This document shows positions 35,730 through 48,885 of a DNA stretch of 64,000 nt, piece by piece; the first letter of the stretch is position 1; each line of letters opens with the position of its first letter. The translations under genes were made by a program, and so were the position numbers. The notes under the pieces were generated by a model. It saw only the letters and a program-made list of their open reading frames with translations, was not told the DNA's origin and ran no database searches. This DNA comes from Otis tarda (lineage: Eukaryota > Chordata > Aves > Otidiformes > Otididae): positions 45,833,001-45,897,000 of the forward strand of contig CM048552.1 of assembly GCA_026413225.1 (NCBI GenBank), written 5' to 3'.

Positions 35730-38700
35730 ACATTAATTTAGTATCCAGACCGTTACTACCAAATGAGTTTTAAGAAGACAAAATCTAAGAGATCTTACTT
35801 AAGTATTTAGGAATTAAAATGAAGAAAACATGCATAATTATATATACTACTGTCATCTAAAAGAAAAAATCTAATTAAAAATGGTTTATTTAGTGTTCTT
35901 ACAAAAATGGAACCAGGATTTTATTCTATGCTTTTGCAAGCTTAACATATGCAAATGTTAATATATTTGAATCTTGCCAACAGGTAATAGCTATGATTAC
36001 AGAGTATAAATTTCACCTTGATTCAGACAACACTTTAATGAGATACATTTCACATGACACACAGTGACCATATTCTAAAATCCAAATAGCATCACTGAAC
36101 AGTGAAAATGAGGTTGGTACTTAGTAGACAGGAACACAATACTCATTAGGGATTCTGCCAGAGGTATCTGTGATCACTTCATTGTGCACTGTTTGGAAAA
36201 GAAATCTTCTCATAAGATTATCTGAATTTATTCATCCAGGAAATTTGATTTCAGGGCTTTTTTCAGGGTTGTTGTAATTATTGGAATGGACCCCATGCCA
36301 ACAGTTTCACAGCTTGGATGTGCTTTAATTTTCATTATACTAAACTTTATAAGGTTGTATTGGCCAAAAAAAAATGTATTTTGCATCCATATCTGCAGAA
36401 TTATTGAATAAACAGCCTTTAGTGTCTTTCTACTTGCTGTAGCTTTCTGTAAAACCAAAAACTAAGATGGGGACTTATACTGGTGAGAAGAAAAATGAAG
36501 TGAGAGAGATATGACAGAGGAGTACAAAATAATGAAAGGGAGGAAAGGTTGAGGGGGCAGGGTAGGGGAAAGCAGCATTCAGCTAAACTGAAAACTGATA
36601 TAATTCTTTATAATACATAATTAACCTCTGCAATCCATTCCTACAGGAGGAATGACATAGTCTATTAATGGGGCTGAGAATGTAGCTGACTTTAAATGAA
36701 TCAGACATTTACGTGAGCCATGGGACCATCCACAAAATTAACCATAGGCTATTCTTTTCTTTTTATTATTACTGTGACAAAGACAGAATTTCATTGATTT
36801 TGAGTGTAAGCAGTCACCCAGCAGTCACCAGCGTAAGCAGAGTGAGAGTTAAAAAATTTATTTCTTCTAAGGAAAGGTTATTATTTTTCTTCAGTTTTTC
36901 TTAGACTTTCCCCTAAAATATGTGGTAGTGGCCACTTGCAGAGCAGGGATATTGGAATTTACAGACTCATTGAATTTCTCTGTTTTGATAGTTTTTCTAC
37001 TTGCATGACATATTTTCCATAAATCACCCAGGAATTACTTACCTTTGCATGACAGTGGTGAACACTGGTCACTTCAGTCACCGTATTTGCAAAAAAAGGC
37101 TTCACATCTAATAGCTAAAAAGAGCTCTGCAGGGCTAATAGTTCGCATACCATACCAACGTGCTTAGATGTGAATAGTTCCTTTAGGCTAAAAATCACAT
37201 TGTGCAAGGTGAAAGGGTAAGCTAGGACTGGAAATAACTGTGTGAATTGTTTCATGAATAGTCTTCTGGCATAAGAGTATGAAAGATTCAGCGGCTTCCT
37301 GCAGCAGATAGGAAACCAATTTGAATAATAAGCTACAAGTGGAACTGAACTCTGACAAGTGCATGTTTTGTTATAGGCAGCCTTCTCTAGCTGTTTTTAT
37401 ACTGTAAAGTCATTACAAGAAAAGAAAATGCTTAGGATTTAAGCATACAGATTTCAAATGCTGCCATTGGAATTTTTTTTTTATTTATCACCCTGGATGT
37501 GAGTGAAGAGAGATGGAAGCTAGGTAAGAATTTGAAGAGTCTGAAATTTAGAACAAAAGTGTGTCAGAATTTCATTATTAGGTCAAATCTCATTTAATGG
37601 ATATAGAAATGATTCAACTAACTCCTGCTCCACGCTCCTTAGTGGCCAGAGGTGTCTGTAGCACACTTGCAGCAATGTGATGTGCCTCTCCAGCCTGCTG
37701 AATGACAGCAAGCAGACCAGAGGGCAAGCAAAAAGACTGAGACATGGAGCAATCAAGAAGTGCTAGTCCCACTGTGTCAGGCTACAGGCTCAAACAAGTT
37801 TCCAGACATGACTCCACAGCTTCTGCCCACTGTTTGACATTACGAGCCTTTCCCTCCTCTGGTATTTCACTGCTCTCTCCAATGTCTGATTTACTGAGGA
37901 TGAAGGAAATATGAGATTTGGGTATCTGCATAATCAGCTGCACTGTGTGATGTTTTTAAAGACAAAGATGTTTTTAAATTGAAGGTACCGTGCTAGTCAG
38001 TCAATGACGGCAAATGCTTTAACAGTGTACTAACACAGGTTTTATTTCAGCAAATGAAGCTGTTTCCTGAGCTCCTATTCTGCCTTTGCAAATTACTCTT
38101 AACTGAGCTTTCAGATAACAATATAGTAAAATTCTCGTAGCTTTCTAATTGCAAGATTGTTGGGAGGTGGAAATTACTCTAAATTGGTCCCATTAGTCTA
38201 AAATGGGACTTAAAGGACAAATGTAAGAAAACAGTTGAATGGTGGAAAGGTCTGTCATACTTTGATCACTTACCAGCAGGAAGAAAACTATCAGACAACA
38301 GTACTTCCTTCACAATATCAAGAGACTGAATCCCACTTATTGTGATATTATATTGATTATTTAATTACTAAATAATGAGCAGTATACAATTATATTGATT
38401 ATATTGATTATATAATTACTATAGAATGAGTAAACAGTACCCTAAATAGTTGTTTTCCTTCTCATTATAAGATCTTTTATACACTTTTTCAGAAATACTC
38501 AGTAAAATAAGTAGAAAAGTGTATTTTACTTACTTATTTGGGATCCTGTGCCTGCTGGTCGCATCCGTGCCACAGATGTATCACCTAGAACTGTGAAAAC
38601 ATTTATTATGACACTCCGTCACTGAAATTTGCCCTTTTTTCATTAATTGCAAGGATACAAGAATCATTATATGTTCCATGTAACCAGAAGAAATGTAAAA

Positions 38701-39707
38701 AAGTGTCAATGTTCTATTTTCTCCTTTAGTATACAATAAAATTATTGCAAGCAACAGGGGTTTTTTTTACTAGTTTCTATGCTTTGGCACAAACCGGAAG
38801 TAGACATTCATAGAAATTATTCTTCCACTTGGCCACAAAGATCTAAAAATCAGCATCAGGTAAATTTTTGAATAATATAGTTTGAACACAAACTGTGCTA
38901 CAGCAGTTTGCTGCAGTCACTCTGATCCATATTGTTGAGCTACAAATCCCAACGAGAAGTGACAATTTTTTTTATTGGTATCCACTCCATCCTCTGAAAA
39001 TTACAGGTAGCTGTTCTCTCTGTCAGACTACAGTGTCCCATCTCTTGTTGCCTTCAAGACTCATATTTTTTTTCTTTCAAACCAAGTTGATGCCACAATA
39101 GAAGAAATTAGGTTTGTTCTTATTTTGAAAAGGAGATGTCTAAATATTTCTAACAATTTAATCTTCAAAAAGATGCCTTATATTGTATCCATTACTTATT
39201 GCTCTTTACTGTGGTTTAAGAAGCTTTCACATAACTAGCAAGAAACAAATATCAAAGCCAGGTTTAATCTTCTATACCTTCATTGTACATTTTTTTTTGT
39301 CTGAGTTAGCCATTTACCTTTTCTTGTTATCAATGGAAGGAAAATTACTCTTAGAGTGAAATTTATTTCAGCTTAATATATAAATCTAAACTAGGTCAGA
39401 TGATTCACAATGCAGAAAAGCCTATTTTTCTCCACTGACTATAAAAGGATTCTAGACAGCTAACTCAGATGTAAAGATTCAAAGTAAATTGAAACCAATC
39501 CCATTTGCATCTGTATTTAGCTATATATTCACATATATATTCATACAGAGGTTTGCGGGTTTGCTTTTGCTAGTGCAATCCAGTGCTGACCAATATTTCA
39601 TGTCTCTGCAGTTAGAATATTATATTTCTTCATGATATTTACACAGTGAAAAGTAAATCCATTTTTGGCACATGTTTTTGCCAGTTCTATTCTTGAGAAA
39701 TTGTAAA
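35730..39707. other. Unique AT-rich DNA, no gene recognised
   Basis: About 4 kb has no recognisable gene or RNA gene. There is a local ~51-bp duplication at 38346-38441 and a somewhat GC-richer patch near 37620-37830 that I cannot assign. Confidence 0.55.
38346..38441. repeat. Imperfect ~51-bp tandem duplication
   Basis: A segment starting TATTGATTATTTAATTACTA (38351) recurs at 38402 as TATTGATTATATAATTACTA. Both are followed by AATGAG-type sequence and a partial match up to AGTA. It is AT-rich and probably slippage-derived. Confidence 0.65.
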
Positions 39708-39790
39708 GGTTTAGTGGTAGAATTGGCAGTGTTAGGTTTACTCCATGATCTTAAGAGTCTTTTCCAACTTAATGATTCTGTGATTCTATG
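39708..39790 (+). mobile_element. CR1 LINE 3'-end stub
   Basis: Only the last ~80 bp of a CR1 3' UTR are present: TTTAGTGGTAGAATTGGCAG, the CCATGATCTTAAGAGTCTTT block, and a tail ATGATTCTGTGATTCTATG. The ending resembles the subfamily of the 44443-46131 copy (TAGACTTGGCAGTGTTA) more than that of the young 3927 copy. It is non-coding. Confidence 0.8.
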
Positions 39791-41229
39791 GCATTTATGA
39801 TTTTAAAAGAATTGTTAGGGAAAGTAAGAATAACCATCACCTATCTCTTGTAAATAAATGACTAGGAATTTGGCAGCTACCAAATATAAGCTCACATGTG
39901 TTGAAGTTTGAGATTATTAAGATAGGAGAAATGTAAGAAACTACACTGGACAAGTGAGAGAGATTATATTTTTTCTGTCTGACAATGTAGTTTACAAGAT
40001 GCTAGACTGATTATAGTCTAAGTGTGTTCTTCCTTCTGAGAATAAGTTTTCATTTATGTAGTGAACGTAGTTATTAGCACCAGTGTTCTACTGATGAGTG
40101 GTCCAGTGAGACCAATGCATCTTTCCATTTACATGAGAAACTTTATTCTGAAAGATCTTGTAATATGAAATTATATATTTTCTCTTACTAATCTATTCAA
40201 AATTATTTCTTTTTCATTATTTCCATGTTAAAGCCTTGGTTCTCTCACCAATAAAAGAGGGATATCACAGCACTATAGCATAATGTGGGGTTAACAAACT
40301 TAGGGTTTAAAAGACTCAGTAATACAGTCTATCTATCTCATTCATAATGGTGCTTCTCAAGATTAAATACTCTGTAGATGGAGAACAATTAGTACAGGAC
40401 ATCAAATCATTATATCTAGCTCTTGATTACCTGCTTACTGTAAGTTCTTAAATTAAGCTAATTATGAACAGGAAAAATGATGTGCCAATCAGTCCTAGCT
40501 CTCTGACAGACACTTAAAGAACAGCATATTCATCATATAGGTACTTTCCTTACATTAAATTAGTTGATATGTAAATGAATTCAACAACAAAAGTAACAAT
40601 AGGAACAATGACACCAGAAAACTTTCTACTCCTACAAATTATTTTGGTACTGTCTTCTTTTGTTGGTCCCCAAAAAGCCTCATGACAACATCCATGAGTA
40701 TGATCATAGTCACTTTAAAAGACATAGGACACTGACCCCACCATCACCTCATTAGCAAATGACTACTATACCTACTATCTCCTTGATGGATGCTGACACA
40801 TTGTTGGGAGCAGATCAGAAATGAGGCAGCTGCATTTATAAACTCCTTCTCCATCATATTTCTTCATTAAAGGAATGTGATAAAACCTCATAAAAACCTC
40901 AGAAGAACCTATAAAAGCCTGCCTGATTTTGGTCAATAATCCTATGACTGCTGCAAGCTAATCTGTTTCAGATGTGAGGAAGTATGACTGAAGCTAACAT
41001 CTTTTTGGGGATTAAAACACAGCTCTCTCCAACCACATGCTGTTAGGATGTTGTCTGCTCCATGAATGGCTGCTCATCTTATCCTAGCCCTGCTACATGA
41101 ACTTCGGAATAGCCACACTGTGATGACCTCAGTTCCATCTTGAACAACTGAAATTTATTCAGACTGGAGCTTCTTAATTTCCCATACCAGCAAAAAGGCA
41201 AGGAATAAACTGTTCCCTGGAAGAGAAGA
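39791..41229. other. Unique DNA, no gene recognised
   Basis: No gene, RNA gene or clear repeat is visible. The segment near 40900-41120 is slightly richer in GC and might be an old unrecognised repeat. Confidence 0.5.
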
Positions 41230-41437
41230 TTCCTTATTTTGTAACAATGGAGGTCTTGAAGAATGTAAGAATAATGAAGCACTGGAGATCATGAAGTCTC
41301 CACCATGGGAAATATTAAAAGCAGTTTATAAAACTATCGGACAGGAATAACATAGATACAATCAATTTTGCCTTTGGATGGATTTGGTAACTTCACAGTC
41401 TCTTCCAACAGCACTTTCTATCATTCTGTGACTGAGA
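41230..41437 (+). mobile_element. Probable decayed CR1 3' end
   Basis: A weak match to an old CR1 3' end includes GAAGTCTCCACCATGGGAAA (counterpart of the SPSLE codons), a degraded 3' UTR, CAGTCTCTTCCAACAGC and a final ATCATTCTGTGACTGA tail. Much of the middle is unrecognisable. The call rests on the order of these islands. Confidence 0.45.
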
Positions 41438-44400
41438 AGAAGCCAGACTTTGGTTTCACTCTGAAATATTTTATAACACGGGATCTCAATATTTTTTCCC
41501 TTTAACATAATGTGTACACTAGCATTGTTGCATATAATCTTTTTTAATTTGTCAGTCCAGGGCAAATAATCTCCAAAATTAGTGAAATTAAACCTGGTTT
41601 GTTTTTTTTTTTTTTTCTGATAACTGAAGGGATAGTATGGTTGTTAGTACTGAGATCTACAAACAAAGCCTCTTGAATTTATAATATATAAAGAACTGAT
41701 GATTTACACATGTGCTGGAATTATATCTGTGGTTTTGAAAGAATCCATGGGCATAGATTGATTTAAAAATCATCCAGATCCAATGCAGTTTGTAACTTCT
41801 ATGACCTAACATGTTGTGTGACTGTAACAACAACTGTGTGACACTAATCTGTCCGTGATGCAGTTGCCACATCAGCCCTTTCACAGACAAAAGCTTCTGC
41901 ACTTGCATTTGTCTATGAAGCTAGTAGGAATCTCTCCACTGTTGTCATTCTCTCTGCATTCTCACAGCTTTGATATAACATGAATAATCTCATTTATAAA
42001 GTTCTTTTCCTCCTTTTTTTTTTCTTTCGAAACACTGAAAATGTGACTAGCAGGATAAATAATAACAACCAAATCAAAATTCTGAGACTTCAGGAGAAAG
42101 AAGAAGTCTGTGTGCATGTGAGATAAACAGAATGACAATGATAACCCAGAAAACAGTGCAAGGAAGGACAGACATATAAAAGACCATGTAAATTGGAACA
42201 GGAACAGGACAAATTAGAATCTTTGTCTTAAGACAGTGAGAATCACAAAGCAGATCTTACTGGTTTATTAAGTTGCTTGTAATGTTGACTATGTTGTTCA
42301 CTTATTTTTATACTGAAATTTTATTATACTGTATTGCAATATTTTCACGAAGAAGAACTAAAATATGTAGTAAATTAATCAATGTTGCCTTAATTTTATA
42401 TATGTTGAGATACCTTGAGAAGTCTCATTCTTCAATATCTTCTGCAGTTTGGAAAATAGTAATAAAAGGGATTTTCTATCTATTCACATGTAAGTGACTT
42501 TCCAGAGATGGAGCTGACTGTAATCACCAGTTGTCATTGCTTCTCAAACACAGGTATTAGGCATTGTGGATCAAGATGATATCCCATACTGGCTGTGATG
42601 ATTGCCTTCATTCCTGTCACCTGTTTGAAGAACTTTTAACAGTTTTAGTGACAACACTGACAGGTAAACACTTTCCCAAAGTTTTAATCTTTGAAATTTT
42701 GATGGTCAAAAACACCCCAAACAACAACTGTTTAACTAATGGGATGGAAAACAAAACAGTGACTGAATGGCCCCTTTTTCATATGTTTTTGATTGTTAAT
42801 ATTGCTATTATTTCTATTACAGTGCCATCTAGAAACACAGATACATTCAACATCATGTTTTTCAAGGTTCTGCACATTCTCAGGTTGAGGAATTGTCTTT
42901 TGCTCTAGAGAACTTACTGTGTAAAGTCTTATCTTTTCCTCCATTGTAATGCTTTAATTTAAATGGATTTAGGTTCTATGTCTGGAGTCTGTCATACTGC
43001 CATAAAATTGAGTTATTGTGGTTTAGCTTATGCCTTAAAATTTGTATTTAAGAATTACATTGTTGTTATATCATTACAACTTTCTGTGTAGAAAGAGTCT
43101 AAATAAAGGGAGAGGAGGAGAAGGAGAGAGTTAGGCAGGAGAGTTTGCCTGATTTGCCACAGATCACTTTTGCTATATTTAGTCTGAAAGGGAAGTGTAT
43201 GTAGGGTGAAGCAATGCTAGTTGCAGTAGTGCTGGAGTACCGGGCTGTCTGGTGGCTGCTGGGACCAGGGACCTCTAATGCAGCAAATCAAAGTAATGCG
43301 AGACCAGGACATGAAGATTATGGGTCCAATGTGGATCCCTTCCTTCTGGCAAAGGGACTACCTTTTCCATCTACTGCCCATCTACTCCTCTGGTACTTCA
43401 GTGAGGGAAGTTGCCATCATTTTTGACTTCTGCTTTCCCTGTTGCCCGGTGAGTGAGGAGTCAGCCTTGACTAAGTCAGCAGGAGTCAGCACCAGTCTTG
43501 AGTCTACCTTGTGCCAAAAAATAAGTGTGAACATAATGGATGTTTTGCGAATGCATTTTCTTACGATTTTTTTTTTTGTCAATGTGCGTCTTAAATGTTG
43601 CTGGTTAATTGGCTGTATTCCCAGCTCATATAAATATAACAAAAGTCTCATGATATTTAGTATTTCCATAAAGCCACAGCAGCTGGAATTAAGAGATTGC
43701 AGGAAATCTTTATTTTAGAAGATAAGCTTCAAGTTTTAATGCGTGTTTATAAAACCTTGACAAAATGAAACAAGTAATCTGTAAGATCTCAGAAAGCAAT
43801 GGTCTAGTAAAAAGAAACACAAACTATTTTTTTTTCTGTTCTATTTTTAAGCCAATCCTATGATTATCTGAAGTTTGACTCATGATTTTGGAAGGCTGAA
43901 GTTGGCAGTGAAGTTAAAATAGAAATCTTTCCAGTTTCAAAAGAATTTTTCTGGTTTCCAAAGTGTTTTCCCAGACAGTGTGTTTTGATCTTTACTCAAA
44001 ATGTTTATTTGTTCATCTACTTCATTGTAGTGTATGAACAGTAGTGAAATATGCCACAGATGTTTTCTCATTCCTTTATTTTTATGTATGGGCAGATTAA
44101 GAGATTTTGGTTAGAAGTAGTATTACCTGTGTCCCTTTTCTTAAAAGATTGTCATTACTGCTACATGAAAATGGGAGAATTTCAAAAGATTTATATGTTC
44201 TGTTGATGTCAATGCATTTGACATCTGCACCTTTGGTTGTTTAAAAGTTGTTGATGTTTTTCATACAATCACTTGACCAATAGAACTTTATATTTTAAAT
44301 AATTTAACATCCAATTACCCATCTGATAAACCTTGCCTTGTTTTTGATGCTCTCTAATTTCCTCACTTTGGTGAAAATATGTCTTAGTTTAATGAACACC

Positions 44401-44442
44401 ATCACACTACACTAGGCCACATATACATATATGGCATTTAAA
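41438..44442. other. Unique DNA with one unexplained open frame
   Basis: About 3 kb has no recognised repeat. It contains a 146-codon frame from an ATG at 43278 to 43718. The frame's 5' third lies in a locally GC-richer patch (43190-43510). I cannot assign it to a protein family. Its composition (FFFVNVRLKCCWLIG) reads like noncoding AT-rich DNA toward the end, so a real gene is unlikely. Confidence 0.4.
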
Positions 44443-46135
44443 TGCAAGAGACCTAAGAGATAAGACATCTTTCTCTTCTTTTTCCCCTGCTGTATCCAAG
44501 ATACCGAAAAAATCAAGGGAGAGGTAAGTGCAACATGTACCCAGAATACCCCTGAGCTGGAAGATAGGGACAGGAAGTAGAATGAAGCTGCAATAATCGA
44601 AGTGGAAATAGTTAACGACCTGCTACACCACTTACACACATACAAATCTATGGGTCCAGATGGGATCCACCCAAGGGTACTGAGGGAGCTGGCAGAAGTA
44701 CTCACCAAGCCACTTTCAATCTTGTACCAGCAATCCTGGCTAACTGTGGAGGTCCCGGTTGACTGGAGGTTAGCAAATGTGACACCCATCTACAAGAAGG
44801 GCCAGAAGGAGGATCCAAAGAACTACAGGGCTGTCAGCCTGACCTCAGTGCCCTGGAAGGTTATGGAGGAGATCATCTTGAGTGCCATCATGTGGCATAT
44901 ACAGGACAAACAAGTCATCAGGCCCAGCCAGCATGGGTTTATGAAAGGCAGGTCCTGCATGACAAAACTAATCTCCTTCTGTGACAACATGACCTGTTTA
45001 GTGGATGAGGGAAAGGCTGTGGATGTTGCCTACCTGATTTTAGTACAGCTTTTGATACCATTTCCCATGGCATTCTCCTGGAGAAACTGGCTGTTCTTGG
45101 CTTGAACAGGTGTATGCTTTGCTGGATAGAAAGCTGGCTGGATGGCTGAGCCCAAAGAGTTGCAGTGAATGGAGTTAAATCCAACTGGCAGCCAGTCACA
45201 AGTGGTGTTCCCCAGGGCTATTTCAGGGCAATTTCTGTTTAATATCTTTATCAATTATCTGGATGAAGTGATTCAGTACTCCCTCACACAAAGTTGAGTA
45301 GGAGTCTTGATCTGCTTGAGGATAGGAGGGCTCTACAGAGCGATCTGGGTAGGCTGCATTGATGGGTTGAGGTCAATTGTACAAGATTTAACAGGGCTAA
45401 GTGCCAGGTCCTGCACTTGGGTCACAACAACCCCATGTAATGCTACAGGCTTGGGGAAGAGTGACTGGAAAGCTGCCCAGTGGAAAAGGACCTGGGAGTG
45501 TTGATCTACAGCTGGCTGAACACGAGCCAGCAGTCTACATAGGTTTCCAAGAAGGCCAAGAGCATTCTGACTTCTCTCAGAAATAGTATGGTCAATAGGA
45601 CTAGGGAAGTGATCATGCCCCTGTACTCAGCCCTGGTGAGGTCACATCTTGAATACTGTGTTCAGTTTTGGTCCCCTCACTACAAGAAAGACACTGAGGT
45701 TCTGGAGTGTGTCCAAAGAAGGACAATTAAGCTAGTGAAGGGTCTGGAGAACAAGTCTTATGAGAAGTGGCTGAGGGAACTGGAATTGTTTAATCTGGAG
45801 AAAAGGAGGCTGACAGGAGACCTTATCACTCTCTACAACTACTAGAAAGGAGGTTGTAGGGAGACGAGTGTTGGTCTCTTCTCCCAAGTAACAAGCAATA
45901 ATACAAGAGAAAATGGCCTCAAGTTGTGCCAGAGGAAGTTTAGATTGGATATTAGGGAAAATTTATTCACTAAAAACGTTGTCAAGCATTGGAATAGGCT
46001 ACCCAGGGAAGTGGTGGAGTCACCATCCCTGGAGGTATTTAAAAGACATGGCTTCTAGGGACATGGTATAGTAGTAGACTTGGCAGTGTTACATATATGA
46101 TTGGACTCAAAGTTCCATTCTAATCTAAATTATTC
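44443..46135 (+). mobile_element. Mid-age CR1 LINE (EN-RT linker to 3' end)
   Basis: About 1.7 kb of plus-strand CR1 starts in the linker before RT and covers nearly the whole RT. A frame from 44602 encodes the fingers region (SMGPDGIHPRVLRELAEV, VTPIYKKG, KNYRAVSLTSV, QHGFMKGRSC) and shifts near 45037 inside motif A. The next blocks (TSGVPQG region near 45200, then a damaged FADD region) are broken. A later frame at 45588-45845 holds the [16 protein letters not shown] segment. The 3' UTR ends near 46131 and the tail has become a TATTC array. The copy at 54791-55563 is nearly identical over the shared ~0.75 kb. Confidence 0.92.
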
Positions 46136-46220
46136 TACTCTATTCTATTCTATTCTATTCTATTCTATTCTATTCTATTCTATTCTATTCTATTCTATTC
46201 TATTCTATTCTATTCTATCC
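46131..46220. repeat. (TATTC)15 pentanucleotide microsatellite
   Basis: Fifteen perfect TATTC units occupy 46141-46215, flanked by imperfect units (TATTCTACTC before, TATCC after). The array sits where the CR1 octamer tail ATTCTATG would be expected. It therefore probably arose by slippage from the LINE tail. It is likely length-polymorphic. Confidence 0.97.
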
Positions 46221-47988
46221 CATGTAAGCAGTGATGAGGAGTGGCCTTATTGTGTTCAGCTGGCAGTAATGGTTACCACCGTGGAGATAATATAACTGTC
46301 TCAAGAAACTAGACATTTTACAGCAAAATACATTTAAATCACTTTCAGGAATGGTCTAAACATCAGGATATTCACAGCACGCATAGAATTAGTTGCTTAG
46401 ACAGAGTTTGCTCATATGCAAAAGATCATATTTTAAGTCAGTATGAGACAGTAAATAGCTGACCAAAGCACAGGACTTACACCTTGCATTGACCTGTAAT
46501 GCTTCCTTTTCTTTCAGCTTATCTTATTCTTTAACTATATCAACAGACTGTCAATTGACCCTCACAGCACAGTTAAACCAGACCATGCCTGTGAAGTGTC
46601 TACATTGTTAATAAGAGTCAATTGACATCCAATTTGTTCTTTTTATGAAATCAGGAAAAACTGTTCTGTGCAGGGATCTGCAGGAAGATATATCTATCCA
46701 TTAAGATTTTTAATACTTCATAGCTTTTAATTAATACAAATCTTATTTTGTTCAACAAAAATAGTGAAAATTACTTAAAAAGAAGAATCTTGAAAGCCTA
46801 TAAGCTTGAGCAAGTAACAAATGGTTCAGCTCATTAACCAACTTCTCATGCATTTCCCATAGCAAATCATTGTCAGCAGATGTTTTTTTTTTGCCAACAG
46901 ATAGATAGATTAAAGTTAGAAAGGACAGTTTACATTTAAACAGAACACTATTCACAGTTATATTTAGCTTTTTACAGAAAATGGGAACGGGGAGGTAGAA
47001 ATGAAGGACAGGAACAGTGAACTGTTTAATCTCACTTGGCTTTCTGCAGCAGGGGATTGCATAAATTGAAAAGAACGTCTCTGTTTATACTTAATTTTCT
47101 TGAACCATATGTGACATTAACTAGTTCGCACTTTATGAAACCTCACATTTAATGATGTCCCTTTCAAAAAAGGACCTTTATGCTACTTTATTGAAAAAAA
47201 TAGCTATGACATCTCTAAAATGGGGTTACGAAGTCAGAGGACCTTAGTTTTGGAAGTATGTAATTATCAGTAGATTATTAATATTAAAAATGTTATTTGA
47301 TACACTATGAAGTCAGGAATATAATGTCGAATCTTGTTCTAATGAACACTGTTAGCTTCATTTTAAAGTGGTGACATACTAATAGAGCATGTTGTATCTT
47401 AAGTCTCATTCATAATTTAACAAGCTAATGGCACCTTACAGACATAGTCATAAATGGCAAATATTATTCCTGTTTAGATTTTACTTCTAGATTTCATTGT
47501 AAAATAAAATTGCTTTTAAAAAATAGAATTAAAATAATTTTTGCTGGTGGTAGGCTAAAAGGCTAAGACAAAAAGTAAGATGCATAGTATAAATTTAAAA
47601 ACATTCCAAGATTTTGAAGTTTTAACATTGCATTATGTCATAAGGAAAAGATTCTGAGCAGAATAGCTTGAGCAGAACTAGCCAGCAAGTAGCAGACAAA
47701 ACCTACCCTGGTTGGTATACCGATGTGAGTTTCTATTTTTTAGACAGTATTGGTAATATTCTGGAATTTTTTACTTTTTTATTTTTTTGTGAAATACTTT
47801 TTCTCTTGAGACCTAATTTCAAGAGAAGAACACATTGCAGGATGTGAATATTTTTCTCTTAAAATAAGACACTCGTGGCTGTCTTTGCACAGGGTTTTCC
47901 TGTTGTAAATGCATTGAACTAGATCCTTATGTTCTGTAGGAATACAGTTTCTCTAGCAGTTTCAGTAATCAAAAGCTGATAGACCAAG
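46221..47988. other. Unique AT-rich DNA, no gene recognised
   Basis: No gene, RNA gene or repeat family is visible in this 1.8-kb stretch, which ends at the left target site of the solo LTR. Confidence 0.55.
47984..47988. repeat. Target site duplication, left copy (CCAAG)
   Basis: The five bases directly before the LTR are CCAAG, identical to the five bases directly after it at 48886-48890. A 5-bp duplication is typical of retroviral integration. Confidence 0.85.
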
Positions 47989-48885
47989 TGTCACGAACCG
48001 ATAAAGGTCCAGTCGTGAGAGGTACAAATTTCTCGGTTACAGAATTAAGACACAACGGTGTCATACACAAATGTTGGTTCTTTATTTCATTCACACACAA
48101 AGGGTAATGGGGGAGAGAGAAAGAGAAAGATAGGAGAGAGAGGAAAAGAGAAAAAGAGGGGAGAAAATACCACCACAGAGAGTCAGCGTCCTGAAAGTCC
48201 GTTGTACAGAGTGGGTGGGGTGGGCGCCTCAAAAGGATGACAATGCCACCACGGAGAATCAGCGTCCCGAAGGTCCGTCTGAGTGGGGTGGAGGTCCACC
48301 CACGGGTTCATGCGGCGACTCTTTTTGTAGTCCTTTGTATCAGCTCCCCCCTTCTTGATGTTTTGGGGGCCTTTACCAGTCTTTCTATCTTAGGAGGTCA
48401 GGTGCGTCCTGCCTGTGGTTTAGCTTGTGATTGCTGCATCATGCTGATCTGTCTCTATGGTGGTGGGTGTTAGCTCTCTGCAAATGCAAGGCCCGCTTGT
48501 CCTTTGTAAGCCATGCGGTTACCTGAAGCATGTTGTTACCTAATGTCCAGCAAGACAGTGTCCACAAAGTCATTTTGTGTCCCCCAGAGCTGGCCTCCAT
48601 TGTGCAGTCACTTGGCAATGCTGTGCATGCTTGGTATCGTCCAGGGCCTGAGCACATGGTTTGGCTCTATTCTGCGGGAAGGGTACAAAAACAAGATACC
48701 CCGTTTTGCAGTCCTTGGAGTTTTTAGGCACGTGTTGCTGCTTCAGCTACAAAACCAGGATATTTGTCTAGACATTCTTTCACAGTTATTGAAGTTTTTA
48801 GCATTGTGGTTTGTCGACGTTTTGCTCGGTTCCTTCCATCATTTAGCGATGTTGAGACATTAATCAACCTTTTCAGTCCCTGACA
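47989..48885 (-). mobile_element. Solo LTR of an endogenous retrovirus (897 bp)
   Basis: An 897-bp LTR on the minus strand is bounded by TGTCA and TGACA and flanked by perfect CCAAG duplications. In the LTR's own orientation a polyadenylation signal AATAAA lies at 48086-48081, about 92 bp before its 3' end. A CTACAAAAAG element near 48325 could serve as a weak TATA box. The 3' part carries a purine-rich tract in plus orientation (48108-48167) and two copies of a ~76-bp repeat. No gag, pol, env, primer-binding site or second LTR is present, so it is a recombination product of an earlier full provirus. I do not assign a retrovirus genus. Confidence 0.85.
48171..48300. repeat. Two-copy ~76-bp repeat inside the solo LTR
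   Basis: The block CACCACAGAGAGTCAGCGTC at 48171 recurs at 48247 as CACCACGGAGAATCAGCGTC. Both are followed by similar CTGAAAGTCCGT / CCGAAGGTCCGT sequence and a GTGGG-rich segment. The copies are clearly diverged. In LTRs such duplications often lie in R or U5 or in enhancers; this one lies between the presumed promoter and the polyadenylation signal. Confidence 0.8.

Noticed and set aside
42553-42662. Possible exon between an ACACAG acceptor and a CAG|GTAAAC donor
   Set aside because: The donor is weak, the acceptor tract is poor, and the open frame does not match any family I recognise.
46101-46295. Frame encoding repeated LFYSI residues
   Set aside because: It is the translation of the TATTC microsatellite, not a protein.
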